Assembly (NCBI RefSeq): GCF_042675915.1
Contig: NZ_JBHTKL010000002.1
Coordinates: 150,308 to 214,307 of the forward strand
Length of the DNA stretch: 64,000 bases
From: Thalassobacillus_A hwangdonensis
GTDB lineage: Bacteria > Bacillota > Bacilli > Bacillales > Halobacillaceae
Direction: 5' to 3'
In this document: positions 15,071 through 23,979 of the stretch, piece by piece
Layout: each line of letters begins with the position of its first letter
Numbering within the stretch: position 1 is the stretch's first letter
The notes under the pieces: model-generated
Databases searched by the model: none
Told to the model about the DNA's origin: nothing
Seen by the model: only the letters and a program-made list of their open reading frames with translations
Program-made: the position numbers and the translations under genes

Positions 15071-15716
15071 CATCTAAGCCTAGCAGTTTCTTAACCTGTT
15101 TTCGAAAGATGAACGTAACAAGCAGCATGGCAATAAACAATCCAATGGCCGACATGATCATTGTCCGGTTTCCGGTAGCCAGACTTGAACCAAGGAAGCT
15201 GTAGACGAAAGTGCCGGGAATCATCCCGATTACGGTAGCGGGGATGAATGCACGGAAATTGACTCTTGTCACACCGGCAGAATAACTGAGGATGTCAAAT
15301 CCAATGACGGGAATCAATCTTAAAATCAGGACATAGAAGAATCCACGCTCCTTCATCCGCTCGTAAATCGTTTCGGACCATTTGAATTCCCCGAACTTCA
15401 CTACAGAATCTCCGAAAAATCTACCCATCACGTAGCCTGTGATGGCAGCACCGGTAGCACCTACGATGATATAAGGCATTCCCGGCCAGATTCCATACGC
15501 ATAGGCAGCACCAAGCGACAGGATGGAGGTGGGAAAGACGACAATTGGCCCGATTGTATACAGAAACATGAATACAAGTGGACCCCAGATGCCGAAGGAT
15601 AGAATATAGCTTCTGATTTGTTCGGCGGACACATCGAATTGGCTTCTTGCATACCAGGCTATGCCGATGAATACCGTCAGAAACAAGAGGGACCGTAGAA
15701 TCACTTTAAGCTTCAT
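15042..15716 (-). CDS. TVP38/TMEM64 (VTT domain) membrane protein
   Basis: About 224 aa with five or six hydrophobic helices. The VTT signature is GPLVFMFLYTIGPIVVFPTSIL near 48-69 and IIVGATGAAITGYVMGRFFG near 88-107. The start at 15716 follows AGGTG by eight bases. It overlaps the end of the ABC ATPase gene by 11 bases, so it is the last gene of the importer operon. In E. coli, genes for proteins of this family (ydjX, ydjZ) also sit beside ynjBCD, which supports a conserved functional link. Relatives of the superfamily move lipids across membranes; the cargo here is unknown. Confidence 0.85.
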   Translation of the reverse strand: MKLKVILRSLLFLTVFIGIAWYARSQFDVSAEQIRSYILSFGIWGPLVFMFLYTIGPIVVFPTSILSLGAAYAYGIWPGMPYIIVGATGAAITGYVMGRFFGDSVVKFGEFKWSETIYERMKERGFFYVLILRLIPVIGFDILSYSAGVTRVNFRAFIPATVIGMIPGTFVYSFLGSSLATGNRTMIMSAIGLFIAMLLVTFIFRKQVKKLLGLDEKGEDRSDK

Positions 15717-16689
15717 TTCGTGCACCTGCTTTTTCTCCGAATAAACGAACAGCAGACTGTGGAAAAGTGACGGTTACACGCTGGTGCTCGCCCACGCTTT
15801 CAGTAACTGGGAGTGTTATGAGACGATCGAGGGTTGTCAGATACACGCTGGCAAACCGGATATTGTTCTGGATGGTAATGTAACGCACTTCCCCTTTGTA
15901 CATCTGATCTTTCTGCTCGTTGTCACTTTCATCATGAAGCAGCCTGCAGGATTGAAGGGGCACATACTGCTTATTGTCCAAAATCAGCTGACCTCCGATG
16001 AACTCCGCGACAAACTCATCAGCTGGTTCATGATATAAAGCTTCCGGATGATCCAGCTGATGGAACTTCCCATCATTGAAAATTCCCATGCGATCGCCCA
16101 TCATCATCGCTTCTTCATGGTCGTGCGTAACGAAGATGCTCGTCATACCTTGCTGCTTCAAAAAATCCTTCATCCATATCCGCAGGCCCTTTCTGAGCTT
16201 AGGATCCAGACTGCTGAAAGGTTCATCCAGCAGTAAAAGGTCAGGCTCCACCGCCAAAGCTCTGGCAAGGGCAACCCGCTGCTGTTCCCCACCGGAAAGC
16301 TGATAAGGGTATTTATCGCCATACCCTTCAAGGTCAATTGCCTTTAACAATTCCTCAGCCCTTGATCGGGTCTTTTTCAGTTTCGTTCCGTAATTGATAT
16401 TTTCAGCTACCGTCATATGAGGGAACATAAGCGGCTGTTGAAAAACATAGCCGACAGGACGGCGGTGCACTTTTTCCGTATCTACTCGCTTAGTATTGAT
16501 GGCGATTTCCCCGGAAGTAAGCATGTCCAACCCTGCGATACAGCGGAGAAGGGTCGTTTTTCCGCTTCCGGAAGGACCGACAATGCTGAGAATTTCGCCT
16601 TCTCCAATGGAAAAGTCCAACTCGGAGAAAATCACATCCTGGTCAAATTTTTTCGTTATCTTGCTGGCCTCAAAGAATGATTGTGTCAT
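15706..16689 (-). CDS. ABC importer ATPase, YnjD-like
   Basis: 327 aa. Walker A is GPSGSGKTT at 38-46, the signature LSGGEQQR near 132, Walker B LLLLDEPF near 153, and the switch histidine in FVTHDHEEA. A C-terminal regulatory extension of about 90 residues follows the nucleotide-binding domain, as in spermidine/iron/sulfate importers. It energises the two permeases encoded immediately upstream (four-base gap). GGAGG lies ten bases before ATG 16689. Confidence 0.9.
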   Translation of the reverse strand: MTQSFFEASKITKKFDQDVIFSELDFSIGEGEILSIVGPSGSGKTTLLRCIAGLDMLTSGEIAINTKRVDTEKVHRRPVGYVFQQPLMFPHMTVAENINYGTKLKKTRSRAEELLKAIDLEGYGDKYPYQLSGGEQQRVALARALAVEPDLLLLDEPFSSLDPKLRKGLRIWMKDFLKQQGMTSIFVTHDHEEAMMMGDRMGIFNDGKFHQLDHPEALYHEPADEFVAEFIGGQLILDNKQYVPLQSCRLLHDESDNEQKDQMYKGEVRYITIQNNIRFASVYLTTLDRLITLPVTESVGEHQRVTVTFPQSAVRLFGEKAGARNEA

Positions 16690-16693
16690 CAGG

Positions 16694-17494
16694 CTATTTC
16701 CTCCAACGGATGGTTTGATAAGGTAAGAGTTTCATTAGTGCTTCCAAGCATGCATAGAGAAGAAACGGCAGCAGCGCGAACCATAAAGAGAACGCTGCAA
16801 GCAGTGAGCCGTTGGCAGTATCTAAATACGGAAAGAACACCATCGCAAGCGTGATGACCTGACCGCCGCCAATGATTGAGGTGATTGCATACTGGCTCAA
16901 ACTGATTACCATAGTCAGGAAAATCACACTTCGAATCGGCGGTTTCAACATTGGCAATTCGATGGTCAGCCAGGAACGAAAGCTGGTTGCACCTAGCATG
17001 GATGCCTGTTCAATCAGCTTTTCTCCCATTTGCTGGTAAGCATTTGTGAAAATTTTGATGCTGTAAGGGATGGTCGGCACAAGGTGGATCAGCATTACGC
17101 CAATCCAGGTATCCGCGAGTCCGAGGCGAATCATCATCAGATGTAGTCCCATGGCGATCGCCAGCACTGGAAGAAGGACAGGTGCCAAGAACAATGCTTC
17201 CAGAAGTGCTTTCCCTTTAAAATTGGAGAAAGCCATCGCTTTACCAGTCAGCATTCCGATTGCGAGGTTGATTAGAATGATCCAAAGACTGATGAAAACA
17301 GACCAGAAGGTGGCGCTGATCCAGCGCTCATCCTGGAATAGAATGTCCCAGCTATCTAAGCGAAAGTCGAGCGGGACAGGTTCCCCGAAGCGCCAGACTG
17401 GTGTAAAGCTTTGAAATACCAGTGCAAATATAGGGAAAATAAAGAAACATATAATGATCAACCAAAAAATCGGGCGTTGAAATTTCGAAGGCAT
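16694..17494 (-). CDS. ABC importer permease, YnjC-like (second subunit)
   Basis: 266 aa with six hydrophobic helices and the BPD-type EAA loop readable around EQASMLGATSFRSWLTIELPMLKPP. GAAAGGAAA upstream of ATG 17494 is the likely ribosome binding site. It starts three bases after the preceding permease gene. In E. coli YnjC is a single large permease; here the channel is built from two separate half-size proteins (interpretation). Confidence 0.85.
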   Translation of the reverse strand: MPSKFQRPIFWLIIICFFIFPIFALVFQSFTPVWRFGEPVPLDFRLDSWDILFQDERWISATFWSVFISLWIILINLAIGMLTGKAMAFSNFKGKALLEALFLAPVLLPVLAIAMGLHLMMIRLGLADTWIGVMLIHLVPTIPYSIKIFTNAYQQMGEKLIEQASMLGATSFRSWLTIELPMLKPPIRSVIFLTMVISLSQYAITSIIGGGQVITLAMVFFPYLDTANGSLLAAFSLWFALLPFLLYACLEALMKLLPYQTIRWRK

Positions 17495-17497
17495 AGG

Positions 17498-18352
17498 CTA
17501 GTTTCCTTTCATCGAATGGAAGCGGGATCGAATGGTAATGCGATAACTGAGCCATGCAAGGAACCCGATCATGGCGCTGATCACTATCATGGCAGCAAAT
17601 GCCATCGGTCGTTCTTCCCAGCCACCTCCATAGAACCACTGATAGCTCAACACACTGATCATCTCAGGAAATGTGGTACCAAGTAGATATGGTACTTCAT
17701 AAGCAGTAAGTGTGAATGCGAAAATGATGATTCCGGTCTCAATGAAAGCCGGAAAGATCGCTCTCCATTCCACCGTTTTGAATACATGCCAATTCCCGCC
17801 GCCAAGCGTCGCGACAAGGTCCTTATAGGAGGAAGGGATGCTTGCGTAAACTGGATAGAGCATCAGGATGACAAACGGGACTTCCTTCCATACATAAGTG
17901 AGAATGATTCCGACTCCGGCATCATCCCTCGTCCAGATTGGAAAGTCTGTGGGAGCTTGGATCATTCCCAATTCAAATGCAGCCTTTGCCAGCCAGCCGG
18001 TTTCAGATAATAGCAGAATGACGATATATCCCCAGACAAAGTGAGGGAAAAGCATCGGCAGCCAAACCGAAAGTCTGCTTCTGTAATTGTCGAGATATTT
18101 ATGGAACGCTTTTGTAAGCAACAGCCCTAATAACAGCGAAAGAATCGTAGCAATCAAAGCTGTACGAATGCTGAAGCCGAGAGATGAAAGAAAACGGGAA
18201 GATTCGAATAGACTACCATAATGTTCAATCGTCCAGCCTTCAAGGCTGAAAAAACTCTCTTTTACTGCCGCTAACATTCCATAGAAAGGGAGGATGAGAA
18301 AGATCATCCCCGGAATCAACAGCCATAGCGTTCTACTTTTCAACAATTTCAC
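17498..18352 (-). CDS. ABC importer permease, YnjC-like (first subunit)
   Basis: 284 aa, six hydrophobic helices. The EAA loop is near KDLVATLGGGNWHVFKTVEWRAIFPA. The start is GTG 18352, overlapping the substrate-binding protein gene by 20 bases; no ATG is available nearby and the ribosome binding site is weak, consistent with translational coupling. Confidence 0.85.
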   Translation of the reverse strand: MKLLKSRTLWLLIPGMIFLILPFYGMLAAVKESFFSLEGWTIEHYGSLFESSRFLSSLGFSIRTALIATILSLLLGLLLTKAFHKYLDNYRSRLSVWLPMLFPHFVWGYIVILLLSETGWLAKAAFELGMIQAPTDFPIWTRDDAGVGIILTYVWKEVPFVILMLYPVYASIPSSYKDLVATLGGGNWHVFKTVEWRAIFPAFIETGIIIFAFTLTAYEVPYLLGTTFPEMISVLSYQWFYGGGWEERPMAFAAMIVISAMIGFLAWLSYRITIRSRFHSMKGN

Positions 18353-19568
18353 GGAACCATTGCTCCTTCAAATACGGTACATAGTCGGATGATGTCTCGG
18401 GCAGGAAGCTTTCCTCCAGTCGTTCAGAGGACAATACACTTTCTCCGCGATCGATGTTTTCAAGTTCCTCCCGCTGCTGATCATTCAGTTTATCAATACT
18501 GAGTGGAGTGTTTTCTCCCCAATATTCCGGCTTCAATTTCGCGGTCTGTGCTTCAGGAGAGAGGAAGAAGTTTATTGCTGCCATTGCTCCAGCCTTATTT
18601 GGACTATTGAATGGGATCGCTAGGAAATGGGTGTTACCGATCGATCCAGGTTCCATAACGAAAGCTTCCGTCGTTTCCGGAAAAATTCCTTGTTCAATCA
18701 ATGATTCCGCTCTTGCCTCATTGTACCCCATCGTCATCCAAACCTCGCCCTGGCTATACAGTCGGTCAAGCTCTGTCAATGAATTCGGGTAATGCTCGCC
18801 TTTCCTCCATAAATCAGGGGCGATCTCCTTTAAGTAACTCCATGTTTCCTGAAACGCATCGGTGTCTTTGGTATCTTCCAATGGCTGATCATAAATATCT
18901 GCTGGTTGTTCTGCATTCGCATAAAGAATGTGACGAAGAAAAGCATTTCCGGTGAAATCATCCGGGTTCGGATACGTGAATTCACCTGGATTTTCTTTTA
19001 TCCATTGCTTCAATTCATTGAAAGAAGCTGGAGGGGTATCCATTTTGGCTGAATCATAATGAAAAACAAATTGCACCTTGCCCCACGGCGCTTCCATTCC
19101 TTCAACGTATGTTCCGAAATCGGTCGTCAACGCGGGCGAATCGGTATCATAGTAATCATTGAAATTAGGCAGGCGCTCCACAAAGGGACCTGCCAGCAAT
19201 CCATTTTCTTTTGCATTTTTGAAGTTTTCACCATTGATCCAAATGATATCGATGGTCCCTTCCTGTTTATCTGCGCGCTTCTCTGTAACGAGTTTTTGTA
19301 GTATCTCTTCTGTGTTCATCGGGACCCGCTCAAGCTCGATGTTGTATTGAGCCTCCAATTCAGGGACCGCCCATTCATCGATGTACTGGTTGATTCCCTC
19401 ATCACCGCCCCACATATACAGGTACACTTTCGTGTTTTCAGCAGAAGAAACCGTTTCTTCCCAACTCTGATTTTTCCAGTCTTCGTTGGAAGAATCTGAA
19501 GCTCCTCCACATGCGGATAATAGGAGTGCAAATGAGCTTATAACGAGTGTAAGTATAGACTTTTTCAT
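18333..19568 (-). CDS. Extracellular solute-binding lipoprotein, YnjB-like
   Basis: 411 aa. The lipoprotein signal is MKKSILTLVISSFALLLSACGG, lipidated at Cys20. The mature part carries YnjB-like words: YMWGGDEGINQYIDEW, LVTEKRADKQEGTIDIIWINGENF, and the GPFVERLPN region. It would capture the substrate outside the membrane for the two permeases and ATPase encoded downstream. The substrate of the YnjBCD group is not certain to me; thiamine-like compounds or inorganic ions have been suggested by distant similarity. GGGGGA precedes ATG 19568. Confidence 0.88.
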   Translation of the reverse strand: MKKSILTLVISSFALLLSACGGASDSSNEDWKNQSWEETVSSAENTKVYLYMWGGDEGINQYIDEWAVPELEAQYNIELERVPMNTEEILQKLVTEKRADKQEGTIDIIWINGENFKNAKENGLLAGPFVERLPNFNDYYDTDSPALTTDFGTYVEGMEAPWGKVQFVFHYDSAKMDTPPASFNELKQWIKENPGEFTYPNPDDFTGNAFLRHILYANAEQPADIYDQPLEDTKDTDAFQETWSYLKEIAPDLWRKGEHYPNSLTELDRLYSQGEVWMTMGYNEARAESLIEQGIFPETTEAFVMEPGSIGNTHFLAIPFNSPNKAGAMAAINFFLSPEAQTAKLKPEYWGENTPLSIDKLNDQQREELENIDRGESVLSSERLEESFLPETSSDYVPYLKEQWFREIVEK

Positions 19569-19670
19569 AAAGGTCCCCCTGGATTGATGCTACATGAAAT
19601 TTTAATGTTTGTTGTAATCTATCATACAAATATCCAGCATGGATTGAAAATTATAAGGTTCTGTAATGTG

Positions 19671-20342
19671 TCAGTTGAAGTATTGATAGGTTGCCACTAT
19701 GTTAGCTTCAATGGTAAGCTGTCCTTTTTCGATGGGGGTAGGCGAGGATTCAGCCGCAAGCACCATCGACGACTTGGCGAAGGGAATAGGCTGCTCCGCA
19801 GCGGTCGACTCTATTATTCTAATCGGTACCGCATTCAAGTTGACTTGGAGTGATTGGGCAATCGTCTGCGCTTTCGATACTGCCTGCTGGAGTGCCTGCT
19901 GGAGTGCAGCATTATAGTAGGCATCGATGTCCTGGATAGAAAAAGTCACATCCCTGACGAGGTTCGCACCATTCGAGGTAGCTGTATCAATGACAGCTCC
20001 AATCATTGATAGGTCATCAAGGGTAAGAGTGAGGATATTATTTACCTGGTAGCCGGTAAACACTTGCTCACCTTCTTTGTAGTCATAATCGGGAAAAATC
20101 CGATACTCGGAAGTCTGGATTTGTTCAGGTGCTACACCTAACCTTGTCAGCGCGTCAATGATGGCCTGGATTACTTGATTGTTCTTCTCTTGGGCCTGCT
20201 TTAGACTCATATCCTTATTTTGAAATCCAAGCGTGACGGTCGCCTGATCAGGCTCTCCTTTTACAATTCCTCTCCCCGACACCTTCATTGTCCAACTTGT
20301 GGTTGGCTCCGTGTTCCTGTAATACGGATGCATATACATCAT
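19671..20342 (-). CDS. SIMPL domain (DUF541/YggE-like) protein
   Basis: About 224 aa. The SIMPL domain is readable from VSGRGIVKGEPDQATVTLGFQ through QAQEKNNQVIQAIIDAL, VAPEQIQTSEYRIFPDYDY, YQVNNILTLTLDD and the C-terminal EANIVATYQY. No signal peptide is visible from the start used. ATG 20342 follows GGAGG by six bases; a longer in-frame opening to 20477 overlaps the divergent methyltransferase promoter and is not supported. YggE homologues are linked to oxidative stress defence; the mechanism is unknown. Confidence 0.85.
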   Translation of the reverse strand: MMYMHPYYRNTEPTTSWTMKVSGRGIVKGEPDQATVTLGFQNKDMSLKQAQEKNNQVIQAIIDALTRLGVAPEQIQTSEYRIFPDYDYKEGEQVFTGYQVNNILTLTLDDLSMIGAVIDTATSNGANLVRDVTFSIQDIDAYYNAALQQALQQAVSKAQTIAQSLQVNLNAVPIRIIESTAAEQPIPFAKSSMVLAAESSPTPIEKGQLTIEANIVATYQYFN

Positions 20343-20449
20343 CCACCACCTCCTGTATATCCTATGAGAGGAGAAAGCCGCACATGTGCTTACCATGTCA
20401 GATGAACGGGTATCGAATGGATAGATAAAATTGAAGGAGAGAGTTGAAG

Positions 20450-21046
20450 ATGAAGCCATTGGGTGAACAGTTTGCAAAGCCGGAAGGATGGATCGGGAAG
20501 GGAGTAGGCTGGTTCATGAATTTTGAAAATAAAGAATTGAACCGCTGGACGACTTCGTTTTTGGATATCCAGCCTGAAGATCATATATTGGAAATCGGAT
20601 TCGGACCGGGGAGAGGGATCAAGCATGTATTGAATACGTACCATCCGTGTGTTTTTTATGGTATCGATCCATCGGAACCGATGGTGGAAGCCGCCTTAAA
20701 GAGGTTGAAGTCTCACCGTGATGGACAAGTTTGTCTGATGCAGGGAGAGGCGAAGGAACTTCTGCACTTCAACTCAAAGCTTGATAAAGTGTACGCTGTG
20801 AACAACATTACCTATTGGGAGGAACCGATTCGGATTTTGGAGCATATCCGCAGCATGATGAGTGAAGGGGGAAGAATCGCCATCACCCTTTGCCCTCATG
20901 AAGAAGGGGCGGATGATGATACGACCGAAGTGCTTGGCGGTCAAATCCAATCCTTCCTTATGAAAGCGGGTTTCCAGCACGTTGAAATCTTTAAAAAACA
21001 CACGGACCCGAATGATACATGCTGTGTAGTCGGCATCAATCAATAA
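20450..21046 (+). CDS. Class I SAM-dependent methyltransferase
   Basis: About 198 aa. SAM motif I is ILEIGFGPGRGI near 47, the acidic loop YGIDPSEPMVEAA near 72, and motif post-III SEGGRIAITLCP near 140. The substrate is unknown; members of this UbiE/Coq5-like set methylate small molecules. ATG 20450 has AAGGAGA nine bases upstream. It is convergent with, and overlaps by seven bases, the FMN-binding protein gene. Confidence 0.85.
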   Translation: MKPLGEQFAKPEGWIGKGVGWFMNFENKELNRWTTSFLDIQPEDHILEIGFGPGRGIKHVLNTYHPCVFYGIDPSEPMVEAALKRLKSHRDGQVCLMQGEAKELLHFNSKLDKVYAVNNITYWEEPIRILEHIRSMMSEGGRIAITLCPHEEGADDDTTEVLGGQIQSFLMKAGFQHVEIFKKHTDPNDTCCVVGINQ

Positions 21047-21666
21047 AGTCTTTTCGAATAGCTTTCATTAAGTGAAGAAACGACAGATGCTTCGTCGACA
21101 TTCGGAAGCTTTACATGAGCAGCGATCATTTTCGCTGGAACTGGAAGCTCACTTTTTTCCTGCCAGGATTCAGGCTTCCATAGATGGGAGCGGATAAATG
21201 CTTTTGCACAATGTATATAGCATTCCTTCACTGTGATTTTTATCGCTAATTTCGGAAGCTTCCCGTTCGCTTCCATCTTTTCGAGGATGGACGGATCGGT
21301 AGTGAGTGCGGCACTTCCGTTGATGCGCAACGTTTCATTCAATCCAGGAATCATGCAAAGCATGCCGATATGCGGGTTGTCCAGGATGTTATGAAGCGAA
21401 TCCATCCGCTTATTCCCAGGTCGTTCAGGTATGTAAAGGGTGTTCTCGTCTTGGACGTAGATGAATCCCGGCGCATCGCCACGCGGGGAGCTGTCGCAAT
21501 CTCCATTTGAATTGGAAGTGGAAAGGACGACGAATGGGGTAGCAGCAAGGTACGCTTCGCAAAGGGGATCGAGCCCCTTGATGACTTTATTCGCTGCTAG
21601 TTTACCAGGTTCGCCCTGCAGTGCAGTCAGTGCCTCATGAGACGTGATTTGATAGGTGTCAGACAT
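21040..21666 (-). CDS. Pyridoxamine 5'-phosphate oxidase-like FMN-binding protein
   Basis: 208 aa of the split-barrel flavin reductase/PNPOx-like family (MSMEG_1061-like subgroup). Signatures are PFVVLSTSNSNGDCDSSPRGDAPGF near 45-70, ERPGNKRMDSLHNILDNPHIGMLCMIPG near 82-110, and IHCAKAFIRSHLWKPESW near 150-168. It probably binds FMN or F420-like cofactors; the substrate is unknown. GGAGG lies eight bases before the ATG. Confidence 0.85.
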   Translation of the reverse strand: MSDTYQITSHEALTALQGEPGKLAANKVIKGLDPLCEAYLAATPFVVLSTSNSNGDCDSSPRGDAPGFIYVQDENTLYIPERPGNKRMDSLHNILDNPHIGMLCMIPGLNETLRINGSAALTTDPSILEKMEANGKLPKLAIKITVKECYIHCAKAFIRSHLWKPESWQEKSELPVPAKMIAAHVKLPNVDEASVVSSLNESYSKRLY

Positions 21667-21799
21667 GTGTATAACCTCCGTGACTGGTGATAGTTTCCAT
21701 TGTCCATCAGCCGTGGGTGGAGGTCAAGCATCTTTGATGGTATGCCTTTCCAATATGCGGATCATATCTTACAATCAACTTAGATAGGAGTTGATGGGA

Positions 21800-22054
21800 T
21801 TGAAAAAATTGAAAAAGGAAGAAAAAGAACAATTGATTAGCGACATCAAGTATTACTTCGAGATGGAAAGAGGAGAGGAGCTGGGAGATTTGGCCGCTGA
21901 CCAGATGCTGGATTTTTTCTATAAGGCACTGGCGCCCCATTTGTATAACCAGGGAATCGCAGATGCGCGGAAGATGGTTGAGGAGAAGGTAATCAATCTG
22001 GACGAGGATATCCGGTCGCTCGAGCAGCCGATTGGCCGTAGCGGATATAGATAA
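21800..22054 (+). CDS. DUF2164 protein
   Basis: About 84 aa of the DUF2164 family (KEEKEQLISDIKYYFEMERGEELGDLAADQMLDFF), a small soluble helical protein of unknown function. TTG 21800 is nine bases after AGGAG and is preferred; ATG 21794, only three bases after it, would add two residues. A strong terminator follows. Confidence 0.8.
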   Translation: MKKLKKEEKEQLISDIKYYFEMERGEELGDLAADQMLDFFYKALAPHLYNQGIADARKMVEEKVINLDEDIRSLEQPIGRSGYR

Positions 22055-22058
22055 AGAA

Positions 22059-22096
22059 AAGGAGGATGCCTTTGGTTTTGGGCGTCCTCCTTTTTT
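22059..22096 (+). terminator. Rho-independent terminator
   Basis: AAGGAGGATGCC (22059-22070) pairs with GGCGTCCTCCTT (22081-22092) with one G-T pair, followed by T-run. Confidence 0.9.
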
Positions 22097-22198
22097 GTGA
22101 GCGAAAATCTGGATTTGTGAGCGAAATCTGAGAAATATGGGCGAAAAAGCAGATTTATGAGCGAAAACCCATACTTTATGAGCGAACCCGCAAAATTA
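22097..22198. repeat. Five-unit 20-bp-period repeat (RTGAGCGAAA type)
   Basis: The word GTGAGCGAAA or ATGAGCGAAA (one copy ATGGGCGAAA, one ending CGAAC) starts at 22097, 22117, 22137, 22157 and 22178. The intervals are 20, 20, 20 and 21 bases. The array lies between a terminator and the end of the convergent VOC gene, reaching its stop codon. No known function. Confidence 0.8.
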
Positions 22199-22870
22199 GG
22201 ATAAGTGTACGCCACCAAATTCAGCCCGAATGCCTTTTCTACCATCAAGCGACAGCGAACCATTTTCCAATTGCCACTTAATCTTGCCACTCTCGCTTTG
22301 TTGCGTGCCAAGCGGATAATAAAGCTGAAACAGGTCCGCAGCTTTCTCAAGGCTCTCCACGCCCATGTTCACATGGGTGGATTCCAGGTCATTCAAGTCG
22401 CCCGGCTGGTTGTCCCCATCCCATTCGATTAAGAAAGGAAGCAGCGTTTCCACGGTTGGACCTTCAGGGAACAGCATCCGCCACTTCAGCATCGTACCAT
22501 CAGCTTTTTTTCTGCTGCCTGGGAATGGGCCTGAGTAGGCAACTCTTTTAGTCTCCCACTCTCTCAAAATCGCGTCCATATCATTCGTTCTCAATGCAAA
22601 ATGAATCGGCCGGCCGTCACGCTCATCAATCGATCGCGCCAGATGTTGAATCAATGGGTTGTCCGAAGTAAAAGCTTTCTCGTAATCTTCGATGCCGATC
22701 CATTCAATGTAGCTGTTGTTACGGAAATGGCTTAAATAGTTATAGGTGCCCCATGGTTCATGGTGGCCACCTTTTGCGCCTTTCCACTGATGCTTTTCTT
22801 TCGCTTCTTCAAATGTCTTTTCAGGGTTCTTGGATGCGATGACGAGGTGATCGAATGCTAACATTTCCAT
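22196..22870 (-). CDS. VOC family (glyoxalase-like) protein
   Basis: 224 aa with the two-module vicinal-oxygen-chelate layout: FDHLVIASKNPEKTFEEA at the N-terminus, RPIHFALRTNDMDAIL near 96, and THVNMGVESLEKAADLF near 175. A metal-dependent lyase, dioxygenase or binding role is possible; the substrate is unknown. AAAGG is four bases from ATG 22870 and ten from ATG 22864, which may be the true start. It is probably cotranscribed with the upstream LLM oxidoreductase gene (8-base gap). Confidence 0.8.
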   Translation of the reverse strand: MEMLAFDHLVIASKNPEKTFEEAKEKHQWKGAKGGHHEPWGTYNYLSHFRNNSYIEWIGIEDYEKAFTSDNPLIQHLARSIDERDGRPIHFALRTNDMDAILREWETKRVAYSGPFPGSRKKADGTMLKWRMLFPEGPTVETLLPFLIEWDGDNQPGDLNDLESTHVNMGVESLEKAADLFQLYYPLGTQQSESGKIKWQLENGSLSLDGRKGIRAEFGGVHLS

Positions 22871-22878
22871 CCATCCTT

Positions 22879-23874
22879 TCAGGGCTTCAAATTGAATGCT
22901 TCAGCAATCAGTTCATATGACTTCAACCGAGCTTCAAACGGATGTACGATTGTGTTGACGATGATTTCATCCACACCATATCCTTCTGCCAATGCTTCGA
23001 GTTCCATTTTCACCTTAGAAGGTGATCCTACCACCATCCGGTGACGGTTCTCCCGGATGCGTTCTTTTTCGAAAAGAGAATAAGGATAGCTTCGGGCCTC
23101 TTCCGGTGTAGGGAAGCCATTCCTGCTCGCACCCTGCTCGATCTTGAGAATGGCAAGATCCAGGCTGGAAGCTAAATATTCCGCTTCTTCGTCTGTTTCC
23201 GCACAGATCGTGAATACAGATACATTTCCCTTTGGCGTCTTTTGTTGAATCGAACCTTCAAAGTGATCAAAATACCGCTGCATCGCTCTCGTTCCACCAT
23301 ATCCATTGATGAAGTGAGCGAATGAGTAAGCCGTGCCAAAATCTGCTGCTAACCTTGCGCTGGTACCACTGGATCCGAGCATCCAGATTGGTGGGGCCGT
23401 TTCGCCGGTTGGAGTGGCATACACATCCATGGTGTGGGGATCATGGCCGTGAAGGTATTCCATCAATTCCTTCACTTGGCGCGGATATGCCTCAACATTC
23501 GGGTGGGAGCCCTCGTTCAGTGCCAAATTGACGTTCGGCATCCCGCCGGGTGCTCTGCCTATCCCCAAATCGATTCTTCCTGGGTGAAGTGTTTCGAGTA
23601 CGCGGAAAGCTTCCGCTACTTTATATGAACTATAGTGAGGGAGAAGGATTCCTCCCGTTCCTACGCGTATAGTATCGGTATGTGCAGCTAGATGTGCCAC
23701 CAGAATTTCAGGCGCGGATCCTGCCAGACTCTTCGTGCTGTGGTGTTCAGAAACCCAAAAACGATGGAATCCGAGTTTGTCTGTCCATTTCGCCAGTTCG
23801 GTCGTCTGCTGCAATGCCTCGTATGGTGTCATACCGCTTAAAATTGGAGATTGATCCAATACACTAACTTTCAT
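22879..23874 (-). CDS. LLM-class flavin-dependent oxidoreductase (luciferase-like)
   Basis: 331 aa of the bacterial luciferase-like TIM-barrel family, MsnO8-type. Marks are VSVLDQSPI at the N-terminus, RFWVSEHHSTKSLAGSAPEIL near 38-58, RVGTGGILLPHYSSYKVAE near 71-89, LGIGRAPGG near 102 and WMLGSSGTSARLAADFG near 160. It uses FMNH2 to oxygenate an unknown substrate. GGAGG precedes the ATG by seven bases. First gene of a two-gene unit with the VOC protein. Confidence 0.88.
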   Translation of the reverse strand: MKVSVLDQSPILSGMTPYEALQQTTELAKWTDKLGFHRFWVSEHHSTKSLAGSAPEILVAHLAAHTDTIRVGTGGILLPHYSSYKVAEAFRVLETLHPGRIDLGIGRAPGGMPNVNLALNEGSHPNVEAYPRQVKELMEYLHGHDPHTMDVYATPTGETAPPIWMLGSSGTSARLAADFGTAYSFAHFINGYGGTRAMQRYFDHFEGSIQQKTPKGNVSVFTICAETDEEAEYLASSLDLAILKIEQGASRNGFPTPEEARSYPYSLFEKERIRENRHRMVVGSPSKVKMELEALAEGYGVDEIIVNTIVHPFEARLKSYELIAEAFNLKP

Positions 23875-23940
23875 CGTGGTCCTCCTTACTGTTTCCCGTT
23901 CATCCTCCCACTTTCAGGAAATGTTTGCAACGATTATGCA

Positions 23941-23975
23941 TAGAAAATCCTTCACGAAAGCATTCGTGAAGGATT
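23941..23975 (-). terminator. Terminator of the adaptor gene
   Basis: A 13-bp perfect stem AATCCTTCACGAA (23946-23958) with 23963-23975 and a four-base loop. TTTTCTA follows on the minus strand. Confidence 0.88.
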
Positions 23976-23979
23976 GCAT

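Noticed and set aside
22097..22198. CRISPR-like array of five short repeats
   Set aside because: A 10-base word at a 20-base period is far below CRISPR repeat and spacer lengths.
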